From: Batkoa obscura
Lineage: Eukaryota > Entomophthoromycota > Entomophthoromycetes > Entomophthorales > Batkoaceae
Reading direction: 5' to 3'
Length of the DNA: 64,000 nucleotides
Assembly: GCA_030770535.1 (NCBI GenBank)
Contig: JASVEC010000014.1
Span: 310,001-374,000 of the forward strand
Shown here: positions 1 through 12,230 of the stretch, one piece after another
Layout: each line of letters starts with the position of its first letter
How positions within the stretch are numbered: the stretch's first letter is position 1
Notes under the pieces: generated by a model
Databases searched by the model: none
What the model was told of the DNA's origin: nothing
What the model saw: the letters and a program-made list of their open reading frames with translations, nothing else
Made by a program: the position numbers and the translations under genes

Positions 1-843
1 TCAGCATCCAAGATATTATAAATTTATTAAATCATTAAACTGGTTATTACTAATTGCAATAGTTTTAATTTAAAGTAACTTTTTATTTTTAGATAATTAG
101 TGGATTGCTTAGTGAAAATAACGATTTATGTATACATGTTATTCTACTTGAAATAAAGTTGTATATAGATGATTATAAATTAAAAGTCTACAGCATTATC
201 TTGAATATGTTTGTATTAATTATGGCTTTATTATTAGATAGGCCTTTTATATATCTGGTAAAATAAAATAACCTATATATAATGCATAAAATATATGGAT
301 AGAAGAGTGCAAGTAGGACCAATTTTTTATACGTAATACGTATATTTTCTATGCTATTGCCTATGGTCAATTCTCAACTGTATTGAAAATAACATATTTT
401 GTCATTAAATTTAAAAGTTATTTCAATATAAAATAGTATTTCAATACTAATAAATACCTTATTCTTACCAAATAAACATTAGTAATTAGTCACTTGCATA
501 TAACATTGTTTCCTAGTTGAGATTTTTAATTTTTCGATCTAAGCAACATTTCAGAAATTATTGCAAAAATTAAATTAAACCAATTTTATTCTTCAATAAG
601 TATAATCTTGACTCATTAATTTACTATTCAGTTTAGATTGAAACCCATTTAATTGGCTTTCCAATTTGAAAAATTGACAAATGCCGAACAATTGCAATTT
701 TTCTATAAAAAAAATGTAACGAATAAAAAACGAAACAGCTAAACAAATGCAATTAAAATATCTCAAAGCCACTTAAAAAAAATTAAAATTTTTACTTTAA
801 CGAACTAACCAATTTTGTAACAATAAAAAAATTATAATTAACA
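1..843. other. Gene-poor left edge
   Basis: No convincing gene. A short open stretch on the + strand at about 2-73 encodes a hydrophobic tail ending in a stop. It could be the last exon of a membrane-protein gene lying mostly outside the window, but it is too short to support. The remainder is AT-rich upstream DNA of the following kinase gene. Confidence 0.4.
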
Positions 844-2181
844 ATGGCATCATTATCCAGGTCCAACGCGACCAGTATGAAACCAAAGAAAAAATTAAAT
901 CGTAATAATCCTAGTTTAACTATAGCAGCAAACATCGACAATACTGCTGCCATTGCTAGCCCTGACAGTAACTTAGCTATTTCTCAATTGAAAGGCCATG
1001 CTCCTGTAGACTATTCCCCATACTTAAAAACTTCCACCAAAGCTGAATATGAGTTAAATCCTACCACCATTGAAACGGTTAAAAAATTAGGTGAAGGCGC
1101 TAGTGGTACAGTTTGTATGGTGAGATATATTCCAAATGGAACGATCTTGGCTAGGAAGGTAAGAGTTTATTATTTTAATAATTTAAATAGAGTATATTTT
1201 AAATTTTAAATTTACAAATATCAGTCTGTTCCAGCAGACCCCGATCCAGCAGTTCACCGCCAAATCATCAGAGAACTAAGTTTTTTAAGAACATGTAACT
1301 CTGCGCATATAGTTAGTTTTATGGGGGCTTATTATGATGAAGAAGACTCTTCTATTGCTATGTGTATGGAATATTGTCAAGGTGGCTCATTTGACGCTAT
1401 TTATAAGAGGGTATTTGCGAAAAACATGTCCATTGGAGAAGGGATTCTAGGCAAAGTTTCAGAAGCAGTAAGTTTTTTATTGAATTGTTAGCAAAGTGAA
1501 AAGTTGAAATTAATTTTAAACTTAGGTTTTAGAAGGTCTTGTTTATTTACATGATAATAGAATCATCCATCGAGGTAATTTAATTGTTTTTAATTATATT
1601 CAAAGATATAGTATTTTGCTTTTATTTATTTTTATTAATGAATTTTAAATTTAGATGTTAAACCATCAAACATTTTAGTCACAGGCGAAGGCCAAATAAA
1701 ATTATGTGACTTTGGAGTATCTGGAGAATTGGTGGATTCTATGGCAAGAACTTTTGTGGGTACTTCTTATTATATGGCAGTAAGTTTATAAAGAACATAA
1801 AAAATCAACCCCATTTAAATTAATCAATAATAATAGCCTGAAAGAATCCAGGGGTATGGATATGCAGTCCAAAGCGATATATGGTCATTAGGTTTAACGA
1901 TATGTGAATTAGCAGAAGGCCGATTTCCATTTCCTGGACCTGGAGAACCTAGATTAGCGATTGTAGAATTATTGGATTATATAGTACGTATGCCAGCACC
2001 TAAATTAAATTCAACAAAAGGGTTTTCAAAAGAATGTTGTGAATTTGTTAATGATTGTTTAATTAAAGACTCAAATTTAAGACCTACACCAGCCAACATG
2101 TTAAAATCAAACCCATTTGTATTGAGATCAAAATCAGTTAAATTGAACTTAAAACAATGGATTATGGAAGTTTGGAGATGA
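844..2181 (+). CDS. MAP kinase kinase (MEK/MKK family)
   Basis: Dual-specificity kinase that would phosphorylate a MAP kinase. Five exons: 844-1158, 1225-1467, 1526-1574, 1655-1779, 1837-2181, giving 358 residues. Visible motifs are the Gly loop LGEGASGT (about 82-89), the ATP-binding Lys at 105 (first exon junction), HRDVKPSN at 201-208, CDFG at 220-223 and APE around 244-246. The activation segment has the MEK pattern with phosphorylatable Ser231 and Thr235 before FVGT, and all catalytic residues are present. The segment GVSGELVDS and the ensuing SYYMAPERIQG look closest to the fungal cell-wall-integrity MKK1/MKK2/Pek1 group; that subgroup choice is inference. The N-terminal ~75 residues are low-complexity and likely disordered. 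Splice sites are canonical GT-AG and all junctions keep frame. Confidence 0.93.
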
Positions 2182-2320
2182 AAAGAACTGAGTACTTTTT
2201 AAAATTTCAGTTAATTTATAAAATTTTAAAATTTATCGATGTTTTGAGATTATTAATAAAATTGTGTTATTATTTTAAGACCAAAGATAAATAGATTCTA
2301 TTTTCATTTTTACTTATACT

Positions 2321-2947
2321 TTAATTTATTATTTTATCAAACAATTTTTTGAACGTTTTTAAATAAAATTGATAATCTTTTTCTAAAAAACAACATAATA
2401 TTATCCTATCTGGTATCTCATCACCATTTTCTACTCTCTCCAATAACCATTCAATTAATCCATTTCCTACCGTATCCGCTGCAGTATCCGAAGGAAACCC
2501 ATAGATACCTGTTGATATGCAAGGAAATGCAATACTCTTCATTTCATCCTCTATCATTCCCAATAAACAATTTTTATAACAATTCATCAACGCTTTCTTA
2601 TCCATACTCTGTGGTCCAACTGTATGATAGATAAATTTACTAGGTAAACTATATCCAAGTGTTTTTTTATACTCTCCTATAGAACAGGGGGCTTGGTTAA
2701 TACATTCGGTCAATAGTTGCCTACTTCTGGCAGCACGAAAGATAGAACCGCATACCCCACCCCCTGGGAGTAAGTCTTTGTTAGCGGCGTTAACTACGAT
2801 ATCTACATTCTGTTGGGTGATATCACCAAGTTTTAAATGCAAAATAGTTAGTATTGTTTTATATTCTTTAGGAAGGATGTTAATAGCTTCAGTGGAGAAC
2901 TTAGTTGATAGTAAGGTGTATATACTATGTTTAGTGGCTATGGACAT
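2321..2947 (-). CDS. Macro-domain ADP-ribose/ADP-ribosyl hydrolase
   Basis: Single-exon protein of 208 residues consisting almost only of a macro domain (MACROD/YmdB type). Such proteins bind ADP-ribose, and many remove mono-ADP-ribose from proteins or deacetylate O-acetyl-ADP-ribose. Visible motifs: DIVVNAAN around 49-56, the Gly-rich PGGGVCGSIFRAA loop around 61-73, and the CISTGIYGFP phosphate loop around 143-152. The start is the ATG at 2947; the frame is open a further 11 codons upstream but only to a TTG, so the longer form is unlikely. It is convergent with the upstream MAPKK gene (about 140 bases between stops). About 25 residues precede the domain and could be a weak targeting sequence, which is not certain. 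Confidence 0.92.
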   Translation of the reverse strand: MSIATKHSIYTLLSTKFSTEAINILPKEYKTILTILHLKLGDITQQNVDIVVNAANKDLLPGGGVCGSIFRAARSRQLLTECINQAPCSIGEYKKTLGYSLPSKFIYHTVGPQSMDKKALMNCYKNCLLGMIEDEMKSIAFPCISTGIYGFPSDTAADTVGNGLIEWLLERVENGDEIPDRIILCCFLEKDYQFYLKTFKKLFDKIIN

Positions 2948-3102
2948 TTTAAAAATAAAATTGAGTGCGAATAAGAACAAATAAAATGGAGTAAAAAATT
3001 TGGAAATGAATCAAATCAATTGGTAAAATAATAGTATTATTAATATAATAAAAATTAAAATATGTATATATAATAATAGCAAATTTATTTAAACTAGGCC
3101 CT

Positions 3103-4152
3103 TTAATAATCGCTCTCCCTCTTAACATTCAAATTAAAAAAAGCTCTCCCCATCACCTTTAATTTTATTCTATCAACACAGCCCTTACCGACCCCTTCTG
3201 TTTTATGATATTCTGGACACTGTCCAACTATGTACAATGTATCTCCCTTATCACCTCCAAACTCAAGATTAGTAGGTTTAATAATATTCAATCTAACCTG
3301 ACCCAAAACATTCCCCTCCTTATCAAACACCATAACTTTTCCTTGCCCATGTCTAGTAACAAATAGATTCCCTTCTATATCCGTACGCATACCATCGATA
3401 TCATATTCAACGCTGCCGTCTACTTCTTGAAAATCAATAAATTTTTCTTTCTCGGATAACTCGCCATTTGTTCCATCAATAGTATACTTCCAAATCACCT
3501 GAGATGATGGTGCTCCTCCTTTGTTAAAAGATTCTGATACATAAAGATATCGGTCATCAGGTGATACCTCAATTCCGTTGGTACGACCTAGCTTTAATAA
3601 CCTTTTAAAACTACCAACATTTGAATCACATACCCATACATCTCCATCGCCTATTTTATTATCCTTAACAAATTTCATACCAGAAGTATAAATAAATTTC
3701 CCATTATTAGTAATAGCTAAATCATTGGGTTGTAATAATTCATCATCTTGACATAGAATAGAGCTCTCTATTTTGTCAATATCATTATTGGCTAGCTTTA
3801 ATTTTAATATACTATGTAATCGAACATCCCCTGTTACCAATTCTGTTCCTGATAGAAAGCGTATACTATTGAACCAAGAATTAGAATCATTATGAGCATA
3901 AAATAGACTGGAATGGGTGATTGAACCTAATTGGTGTAATGTTGTGTTACTACCATAGTCTACTGCATAAAGAGTACCATCTGGAGATACTCCAGTACCT
4001 TCAATATAAGGACCAAAAGGACTAGTTTCACTAGTTAAATAGGGTTTAGCGGTTAGATCAAATGATTGACCATTTAAATTGAGGGAGTTTAATAAACGGT
4101 TGGCGTTTAAAAGGGTGGGAAGAAGAAGAAACAAGCTCTTGAATGAATACAT
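3103..4152 (-). CDS. Secreted SMP-30/gluconolactonase-like beta-propeller protein
   Basis: Intronless, 349 residues, with an N-terminal hydrophobic signal peptide (about 1-18). The remainder resembles the SGL family of six-bladed propellers (SMP-30/gluconolactonase/lactonase), calcium-dependent lactone hydrolases. Putative metal ligands are visible in the usual order: Glu51 in YIEGTG followed by VSPDGTLYAVD, Asn143 in QPNDLAI, Asn192 in RTNGIEVSPDDRYLYVSE, and Asp253 in YDIDGMRTDIEGNLFVT. N-glycosylation sequons occur. Likely acts outside the cell or in the secretory route. The physiological substrate cannot be read from the sequence. It is transcribed in the same direction as the macro-domain gene, with a short intergenic gap. 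Confidence 0.88.
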   Translation of the reverse strand: MYSFKSLFLLLPTLLNANRLLNSLNLNGQSFDLTAKPYLTSETSPFGPYIEGTGVSPDGTLYAVDYGSNTTLHQLGSITHSSLFYAHNDSNSWFNSIRFLSGTELVTGDVRLHSILKLKLANNDIDKIESSILCQDDELLQPNDLAITNNGKFIYTSGMKFVKDNKIGDGDVWVCDSNVGSFKRLLKLGRTNGIEVSPDDRYLYVSESFNKGGAPSSQVIWKYTIDGTNGELSEKEKFIDFQEVDGSVEYDIDGMRTDIEGNLFVTRHGQGKVMVFDKEGNVLGQVRLNIIKPTNLEFGGDKGDTLYIVGQCPEYHKTEGVGKGCVDRIKLKVMGRAFFNLNVKRESDY

Positions 4153-4896
4153 ACTGTTTTGTTAAGTAATAAAGAGATAAAACTAAAAAAATTGGATTTA
4201 ACTTTTTTTTGAAATGGTTCTTGTTGAGTTACGTAACAAGATTATTTGAATTAGGATTTAATTAGACTGGGAAAAAATTAATTGCATAATATAAAGTGAT
4301 ATGATTTTAATAATATCATCAAATAGATATTAATATTTGCAAAGAAAATTAAATTAAAATTTGTTTTTCATAGAAATATCGATACAGAGCATAATTATCT
4401 TATTTTAAATTCCTTTAGATTTTTTGAGTTTTCATCGAATTTATTATAAGAACACATAAACTTAAAATTATACTATCTGTATATGGAAATGTATTTTTGT
4501 GTTTAAGAATTTTACTAACAATCTTTCCACTCAAATAGCGCTTAAAAGATAGAAAAAGTGAAGTCAAAAAAAACACTCCCATACTGTATTTTCAACCCTG
4601 TCACTGTATTAAATTGGTAAGATAACACATTTTTCTCTATTATTTAATTTAGTAATGTGTAATTTAAATACTCTCTTCTATCTTTATCCAGCAAGCAAAT
4701 TGAATAGACAGTTATAATTTACTAAATCAATTTACAAACATCAAATTCAACTCTCATTTACCTCATTCTAACATTAGTCCGAATTTAATTGGTTCAACTG
4801 CTAAGTTATTCTAGAAAAATCATAATCTTAAAAAAAATAGCACATAAAAAGCATTATTAATTTTTTTATATTTACTAAGTGATAAAATAATTGAAA
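4153..4896. other. Intergenic, divergent promoter region
   Basis: Lies between the divergently transcribed SMP-30-like and Derlin genes. It contains one MITE copy (4482-4583) and otherwise AT-rich sequence without an evident gene. Confidence 0.6.
4482..4583 (+). mobile_element. MITE copy 1 (~104-bp TATGGG family)
   Basis: Matches the recurrent element of this window. The left end is a diverged TATGG...TGTATTTTTGTG. The centre has CTCAAATAGCGCTTAAAAGAT and the right end is ACACTCCCATA. Plus orientation is defined as TATGGGGATGT at left and ACACTCCCATA at right. Confidence 0.85.
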
Positions 4897-5978
4897 ATGG
4901 TACGAGCCGCGCCACCACCACCACAACCAGAAAATGAATTAGTTCTATTTTATAAAGGAATACCCTTGTTAACACGTAGTATCTTAACTTTATCTATTAT
5001 CATAAGTTTAGGTTGCCATTTAAGATTATTTGAATATGGCTGGTTTATGTATAATTGGCATAGTTTGTTTTATAAATATAGGGTAAGTAAAAAGAGATTA
5101 GGATATTTATAGTATAGAAAAAGGAAATAGGATAATAAAGAAAATTGAATGATTGAATGCTAATTATATAAAATTTTAGGTATGGACTCCAATCACCACC
5201 TTTATGATCTATGGTGTTAATATGGGCTTTTTGTTTGATATGATATTTCTCTATCGTTATTCATCTACTTTAGAAATGAGTAAATTTAGTGGTAGACAAG
5301 GAGATTATGCTTATTTTTTAATGTTACTTATGGGTACAAGTTTGGTAAGTTTATAATGGAATTTACCTCTTAGTTTTTTACATGATCTGATGAGATGATA
5401 TTTTTTTAACACACTTTTTTTAGGCCTGCATGAAATATATCGGTACTCCAATCCTATCTTCAAGTTTATTATTAGCTATTTGTACCTTATGGTCATTTGA
5501 TAATTCAGAACAAAATATTTCATTCTACGGCTTGATTAATTTTAAAGTAAGTTATTCTATTATTTCATACCTATAAATCATCCATAAAATACAGAAATTC
5601 AAACTAACCTTACTTCTTAGGCCAAATACTTCCCCATCTTTTTAATAACTTTTGAATTTATTCTCTCCGCTGCTGTTCCATATCCATCATTATTTGGTTT
5701 AGCTTTTAGTTATGCTTATGATTTTTTAATCAATCAATTTGTCATCCGCTATGGTTATAACTTATTGAAAACTCCTATTTTAGTGTAAGTGGTTTAACTC
5801 TATTTTCGTAAGAGCTATAGGTAGTTGACTAATTTTATTATCCTTTTTTAGTGAAAAATTGTTCCCTAATGCAGCACCTCCCCCAACTCCAGTAGGTAGA
5901 CAAAGTCAAGAACCTATTCCAGGACCTGCCCCTCAAGGTGGTTATAATTGGGGCAGAGGAAATAGGCTGGGGAGTTAG
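4897..5978 (+). CDS. Derlin (Der1-like ERAD rhomboid pseudoprotease)
   Basis: ER membrane protein of ER-associated degradation that helps move misfolded proteins to the cytosol for Cdc48/p97. Five exons: 4897-5082, 5180-5344, 5424-5546, 5621-5784, 5852-5978, giving 254 residues, as in human Derlin-1 (251). The conserved segments VWTPITTF, FLYRYS-x-LE and KFSGRQGDYAYF fit the family, and there are several membrane segments between about 25 and 210. The C-terminus ends in NWGRGNRLGS, a clear SHP box, the short motif that binds p97/Cdc48. A Pro-rich stretch sits at the start and again after the last membrane segment. The ATG at 4897 is chosen; the frame upstream starts only at a TTG. Confidence 0.94.
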
Positions 5979-7035
5979 AATGATAGTGCTAATAAATGAT
6001 CTATGGTTTTCTAATTGTTTCGAAAGTTTTTGTTTTGAATCTCAGCTTTATTACATATACTTTTTTTAAGTGAGAGCTCTAATTATTATAATTATAAGTT
6101 TCAACAAAAAGTCCACTTTATCGCAAAATTTACATCAAGTTTCAATTTTTAAACGAACATTTTATATTGATTTCAAATTAAACATACAAGTTTTACTTAT
6201 TTCAAGTTTTATCTTGATTTTTATTATTATAACAATACATTCTCCTTTAATCAAAGTTCTGCCTAATATAATTTTATATTTAAAAAAGACAAGAGTGATA
6301 TTGAATTCCTCATTTTACATCAAATATCCTTTGTAGAATACAAATATCATCAGCAACTGATTAACAAAAGGATGGTTTATCCCAAAGCTCTGTTTCTAAA
6401 AAACATTAGCCCAAGCATGTGATTTGGCTACGGGGCCTGCCAAATATTATTATCCAAGAAATTTCTGTATATTGGCTAATCAAACTTTAGAATTATTATC
6501 AAAAGCTCCTCTTGATCTCATAACTAAAGTTCTTACAAGAAATCTTAACTTTATAATACTAATAAGGCTCTTTGTCAGCACAGTTATTAAATTCCTAGTT
6601 GATCATGGGCCATTGACTGATCTCTTGAGAAGTTACAATGATATGGCGCGGAGGCTTGACCTAGTGTGACTAGTAATAAGAGCTAGTTTAGAGGCAGCCT
6701 TTGAATTGTTTATTATTAATTGAATAAAGAGTTTAGTTTATCATCAACATTATTGAGTCACCTCATTTTTTACTAATTACTAGTACATTAAGAAACATTA
6801 AAGTGGATGTATGTTTTTTTGAGAATTTTTTATAAAAACTTAAAGATTAAGTATGTAATTAAAATATTATATAGATTGAAAAAATAAACTATATTAAAGA
6901 AATAAAAGAATAATAGGATAAGCTATAAATATGAGATTGTATTATATGAAACAAAAGAACAAATTCAAAACACTCTAAATTCAAAATATTCAAAAAAGAA
7001 AGATCACTCCTCATTATCAAGGACTTGATTGAAAA
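5979..7035. other. Intergenic with an unrecognised open frame
   Basis: An 80-codon open stretch on the + strand (about 6424-6669) has somewhat more balanced base composition than its surroundings. It encodes a peptide ending in DMARRLDLV, but has no in-frame ATG near its start and no family I recognise. It may be a remnant of a gene or element. The rest is AT-rich, holding the 3' flanks of the Derlin and UPF0014 genes. Confidence 0.3.
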
Positions 7036-8337
7036 TTAATTATACTGTTCGCTAAGTAATCTTTCTATCTCTTCTTCTTCTTCTACTATCACATAAGATT
7101 TTGCCATTTTGTCATAAACCCAATTAAATGGATAAGTAAAAAAGCTATAAATTCGACTCATCATCCCTTTGATTTTAAAATTCCAAGCTTTGGGTTCAAT
7201 AATTCTATCGGGTCGTATACGATGCATATCATCAATACATATATGTAATAAAAACTATATAAAAATATAAAAACGGTTATATAATAAATAAATAACAACT
7301 TACCAAAGTAGAAAATAATACAGATAATGTACATGACGATGTAATCATAAACATAATAATCTGTTGATATTTTACAGCATCCGAGACAGAAGACCCCCCA
7401 AGTATTTGGCCCGTCATCATACCTACAATATATTAAAACCAAGTCTTTTTTAAATTGAAAACAAAAGTTTACCTGGTATTGATATTAAGCCGATAATACT
7501 ATAATAAATGAGATTAATATTATTTACTTTTTTATATAGAACCTATTAATCCTTACCTCATTGAATTAATTGTAGGTAATAAAGCCAATTTAATAGATTG
7601 TTTTAATAACAAATTAGTAGCCTCTAATCTTGAAGCGCCCATCGAAAGATAAACTTCAATATTAGCGGAATTTTCACTACATAAATATCATTTTAATATC
7701 AAGCCTTAACTTTATTTAAAAATAAATTTACCTTAATTCTTTTAAACAAAAGTTAACGGCAACAGCCACTGCAGACATTGAGTTTCCAATCAACATACCA
7801 AAAGTAGGGATAAATTTATCTGGCTGCCAAAAAGGATCCACTTGAATAGCGAATAAATTTCCTATTTCATCGATTTAGATTTATTAAAATAGAGTAAATA
7901 CTCAATCAACTTACCTGCAATAGCAATTCCAATACAACTTGATGTTAATGACAATAAAACAAAAGGCAACTAAAAAAGCTTCATTAGCTTCTATCCTTTT
8001 TTTAAAAAGATTATCAAAAATAGTTTACCATAAAACTGAATTGCCTTCTTGTCTTGGAATAAACTAACTCAAAACTAGCTAAACAAGTTAAACAAAATGC
8101 TAACATTATTACAATTATTGGACTTGTAGTCCCCAATACTTGATCCAATACTGTACCCATTAAAGTGAGTTGTAATATACATCTTAATCCGGCGATAATG
8201 AGTTCAAGTGATAAACCAAGGTTTAAGATGAATGAGAGGATAATGGGGAAGAGGATGAAACCAATAGAATAAAGTACATTGTACCAGGTTAAAACTTCAT
8301 CCTCTGAAGACGGTGGTGTAGTGTAGTTATTCGGCAT
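7036..8337 (-). CDS. UPF0014 family membrane permease (FetB/ALS3-like)
   Basis: Multi-pass membrane protein of the family that contains bacterial FetB (iron export) and the membrane subunit of plant aluminium-tolerance transporters. Seven exons on the minus strand: 8337-8029, 7969-7915, 7861-7732, 7676-7557, 7498-7473, 7422-7304, 7254-7036, joining in frame to 325 residues. Family landmarks are FIPTFGMLIGNSMS, the cytosolic loop ending SMGASRLEA, LLPTINSM, SIPGMMTGQILGG and AVKYQQIIMFMI. About seven hydrophobic segments are seen. A eukaryote-specific C-terminal tail of about 60 residues ends in an acidic cluster followed by EIERLLSEQ, which resembles an acidic dileucine sorting signal. Substrate (iron, other metal, or sugar nucleotide) is not determinable here. 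Bacterial FetB works with an ATPase FetA; none is seen in this window. Confidence 0.9.
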
Positions 8338-11053
8338 AGATTTTGTAATTTATTTATTGAACAGATTAATTACTATAATTAAACTAAGTTGTAAGTATTG
8401 TTATATGAAAATGACAAAAAAATGAAACAAATAATTTTATTAATTTTTGTTAAATTCAAAAGTTTGGAAATAAGCTGAAGTTTTACCGCTATAGAAAAAA
8501 AGTTGGAAATTAGAAAAAAATTAAATTTGCTTTTTTTAGGAAGTTAGAGATTACTCATTATTGATTGGAGATTTTTCTAGTGATAGTGATTGATTATCAA
8601 TAAAATAAGTTAGTAGAAGTCTATAAGGTTTTTCTATTAGCAAAAAAGTCGCTAATTCTATATAACTAGCAGTTGATAGTATTTCTATTGATATTCTTGA
8701 ATCAGTGTTAATCTCTGTATTTTTGTTAGACCGCTTTATGTTTTATTTTATATTCTAAAATAAGTTGGAAAGCTTTTTCAATTATTATTGAAATCTTAAA
8801 TACCTATCTATTTTATCAATTTCAATCACAAACTTACACCTTTTTGAAATGTATAAAATTCCGATAATTTAGTAATTATAAGCAAAAATTTAACAAAATT
8901 AAATAAAAGTTATAGGAATAAATAATGACTAAATCTATGCAGTTATTATTATTTCAATTTAAAATACTTACAATATCTTTATAGAACATTTACTTCCAAT
9001 ATCTATAACAAAACTGAGTTCAATTTTTTTATCAAATTTTTATTTTCCAACTATGAATAACTGCAAGGAAACAACATAGAATTCTTAGGTATTGTAAATA
9101 TACTAAAATATATAAAAGGAAAAATATCATTTAAAAGTAACTAAAGTACAAGCTCAGAATAGTAGAACTAACATTGTAAATTTGTATATATTTTTATTAG
9201 GAAAAGCTAGCAAAGTATTGATATTGTTTGAATGTAATAAATGTTGATAATGAGAAATAGTATGATAGTTGAATGAGCGCATGTATTCAATCTATTTACC
9301 TGTGTATTAGTTATCAAGAAACTAATAAGCGCTAATTAACTTTTGATTGAGATTATTGGTTTCTAATTTAGTAGCTACTATTTATTTCAGTCAAGCCAAT
9401 ATAACAAATGTGATAATATCAACCCTTTGAACGTCACTAATTTTCATAGAATTTGTCTACAGTTAACTCCCTAGGATGAAACTGCGAAAAATAACATTTA
9501 GTCAGCACAACATTTGATCAACACAGCTGCTGTAACCCTATTGAACTTAGTTTTCGGTAACTTTTATAGCTAACTATTTAGTTTGTTTTTTAAAGCATAA
9601 TATAGGCTTTATATTATTTAGCAAAATCTTATCCTTAGACGAACAATTAACTAGGTTTGATAGAATTACAGTAGTTGTAAAATCTAAAAAAATTAGCCAA
9701 ACTTGCACTTTATTGGTTAAATGTTACTCTTGAACTGAGAGGATATATTCATATTAATCGTTTAATAGCTTAAAAAGGGTAAGCAAGATCAAATTAGTGA
9801 TAAGAAATTTAGCACTTTTAAAGTGTAGTTCTGATGACTGAGGAGTTTCAAAGAATTTCGTTAATCAAAATTAAAAACTTGATATTGCTCTCATAAGCTA
9901 TTTAGTATTAAAAAATAATATATACTCTTTAAAGCATCTTAGTGCGCTAATCGTCAACATAATGAATACTTGATTTTATTGAGAACATTTGGTAAAAATA
10001 ATGAAACTAAAAAAACATTCCCTTATCCTAATATATCAATTGTCATTACATAATACCTTTTCTTTATTAGAAAATCAATTTGATCTTTCTAAAATACCAA
10101 GACTAATTAAGTTGGAATATTGAAAATTAATAATTTAATAAAATATTGTTACTTCTGAAAAACTATAAGGTAATAAAACATAACTTTCAGTCCTTTAATT
10201 TTTCTTTAATATTCTCTAAATATATTATTATTAAACTGAATTGAGATTTTTACATTATACTATACTATTAAAAATTACTATTCTTTAAATTTTTTATATA
10301 ATTTAAATAAAAGCTAAAGTGTATTTCTATATTTAAGTTGGATTTTAGATAGCTGATGTCTTTTGTAGCCCTCATTCTTGTTTATATTTATTTTCTATGG
10401 CCTTATTTAAATGAAAAAATTGATAGAAATTTAAAAAAATAATTTGTCTATATTTAGTAATTTTTTATATATGGGGATGTATTTTTGTGTAAGAATTTCA
10501 CTAACAATTTTTCCGCTCAAATAGTGTTTAAAAAGTGGAAAAAACAATGAAGCCAAAAACACCCCCATATATTAATCTTAATTTCGTGAAATTTCAAACT
10601 GATTTAGCATAATAAATAATAGCTAAATCCACGAAACTAATAAGATTTTAAAATTCAATACTTTACTGTATTATTCAATTAAATTTGTTATTAATAACTT
10701 ATAAAATTAAAAAGAAATCAAGTTAATGAATATTACCTTTAATGATAAGAATTACTGCTTTTTTTGAAAAACAATTTCAAATATTTAAAATGGAAATTTA
10801 AAACGTTAGATATTCTCAATTGAACATAAAAAATATTTGAATTGAATGAGAAAAATAAAGTAAACTTAATAAGCTTAATAAACTTAATAAACTTGGACTT
10901 AATTATCCCTATTTTGCTAAACTTTAACAATGATCATCGATTATAAATCTCTAAAATTACTTCATAAAATTTGTCAATTTTTTTGAAATAAAACTCTAAT
11001 TATTATTAATTATTTTTCTTTTTATAAAATTTTAATCTAATATACTTTACTAC
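8338..11053. other. Long gene-free stretch
   Basis: About 2.7 kb of AT-rich DNA between the divergently oriented UPF0014 and protease genes. I see no coherent coding frame on either strand. It holds MITE copy 2 at 10469-10571 and otherwise nothing I can name. Confidence 0.5.
10469..10571 (+). mobile_element. MITE copy 2
   Basis: Near-complete copy with the terminal TATGGGGATGTATTTTTGTG and the right end ACACCCCCATATA. It is flanked by TA dinucleotides on both sides, consistent with a TA target duplication. Confidence 0.9.
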
Positions 11054-12230
11054 ATGTTATCTCTTTACAATCTTACTATACTTTTAATACTTCACCCCTT
11101 ACTTGCCCAATCCCCCCTCAACAACCTCACTAACATCATCAAAGATCGTCCACGGTATGATTCCCGCATCATTAACGGTGTAGAAGTCAAACCCTTCTTT
11201 AAATATCCGTGGATGGCTGCCATACGACGCAATGGAGGTTCCTTTTGTGGAGGTGTATTATTGAGTGAAACTTATATGATAACAGCAGCCCATTGTTCCA
11301 AATCTGGAAATAATCGAGAATTTAAAATCTTAGCTCATCGACATAATTTAAAAATGAGTAATGAAAGGGAAAATGGATTTTCTTTAGAAGTAATTAAAAG
11401 GACAGTACATAAAGAGCATGATAGTAAGTTTAGTAACTGAAAATTATTAATGAATGAATATTAATTTATTATTATTAGTTGCTATTTGGGAACTAGAAAA
11501 GAATACAAATTTTCGATTAAATAATAAAATTCGATTAGCTCCATTAAATGATCATAGTAGTGTGCCTGGTGAAAATAGTAATAAATTAGTTACTGCTTTA
11601 GGATGGGGTTGGGTAAAAACAGGAGGTCCAGGTTCATCTACTTTAATGCAAGTAGAAGTACCTTTAGTAGAACAATCCAAATGTCATAAATTATGGAATA
11701 AAAGAGGAGTGGATATTAATATTGATACCCAGGTGTGTGCTGGTTGGCCAGAAGGTAGAAGAGGTAGATAAATTTCTTAATGGGAATGTTAATATGATTT
11801 TAATTAATTATTAGATACATGTAAAGGAGACTCTGGTGGTCCTTTATTTTATGAAGAAGATGGACAATATTATTTGGTTGGTCTAACGAGTTTTGGTGAC
11901 CCATGCGCAAAAGCAAATACACCAACGGTAAGTTTATTTTATTATTAAGTTATTAATATTATTTGATATATATTAATACTTAACTATTTTAATTATTTAG
12001 GTTTATGTAAGAGCATCTTATTTTGAAAGTTGGATTAAAGAACATTCTAATTTAAGTTTAAATCTGCAACAACAAAATCCAATTTCTATTGATCAGAATG
12101 ATAATTTAGATATTAATATCAATGACAAGAATAACACATCAATGAAAAAAGAACCGAATAATAATGATAATGATAATAATAATCCAATTCATACTCCCAT
12201 CGCTTATTTAATGAGTAATACTAATGTTTA

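Noticed and set aside
2948-2980. 11-codon N-terminal extension of the macro-domain protein
   Set aside because: Begins with TTG, and an ATG follows at 2947 at a family-consistent position.
2778-2984. Open frame antisense to the macro-domain gene
   Set aside because: Shadow of the real minus-strand gene; no independent support.
6424-6669. 80-codon open frame with moderately complex sequence
   Set aside because: No in-frame ATG at its start, no recognised motif and no splice partner found. Kept only as a note in the intergenic entry.
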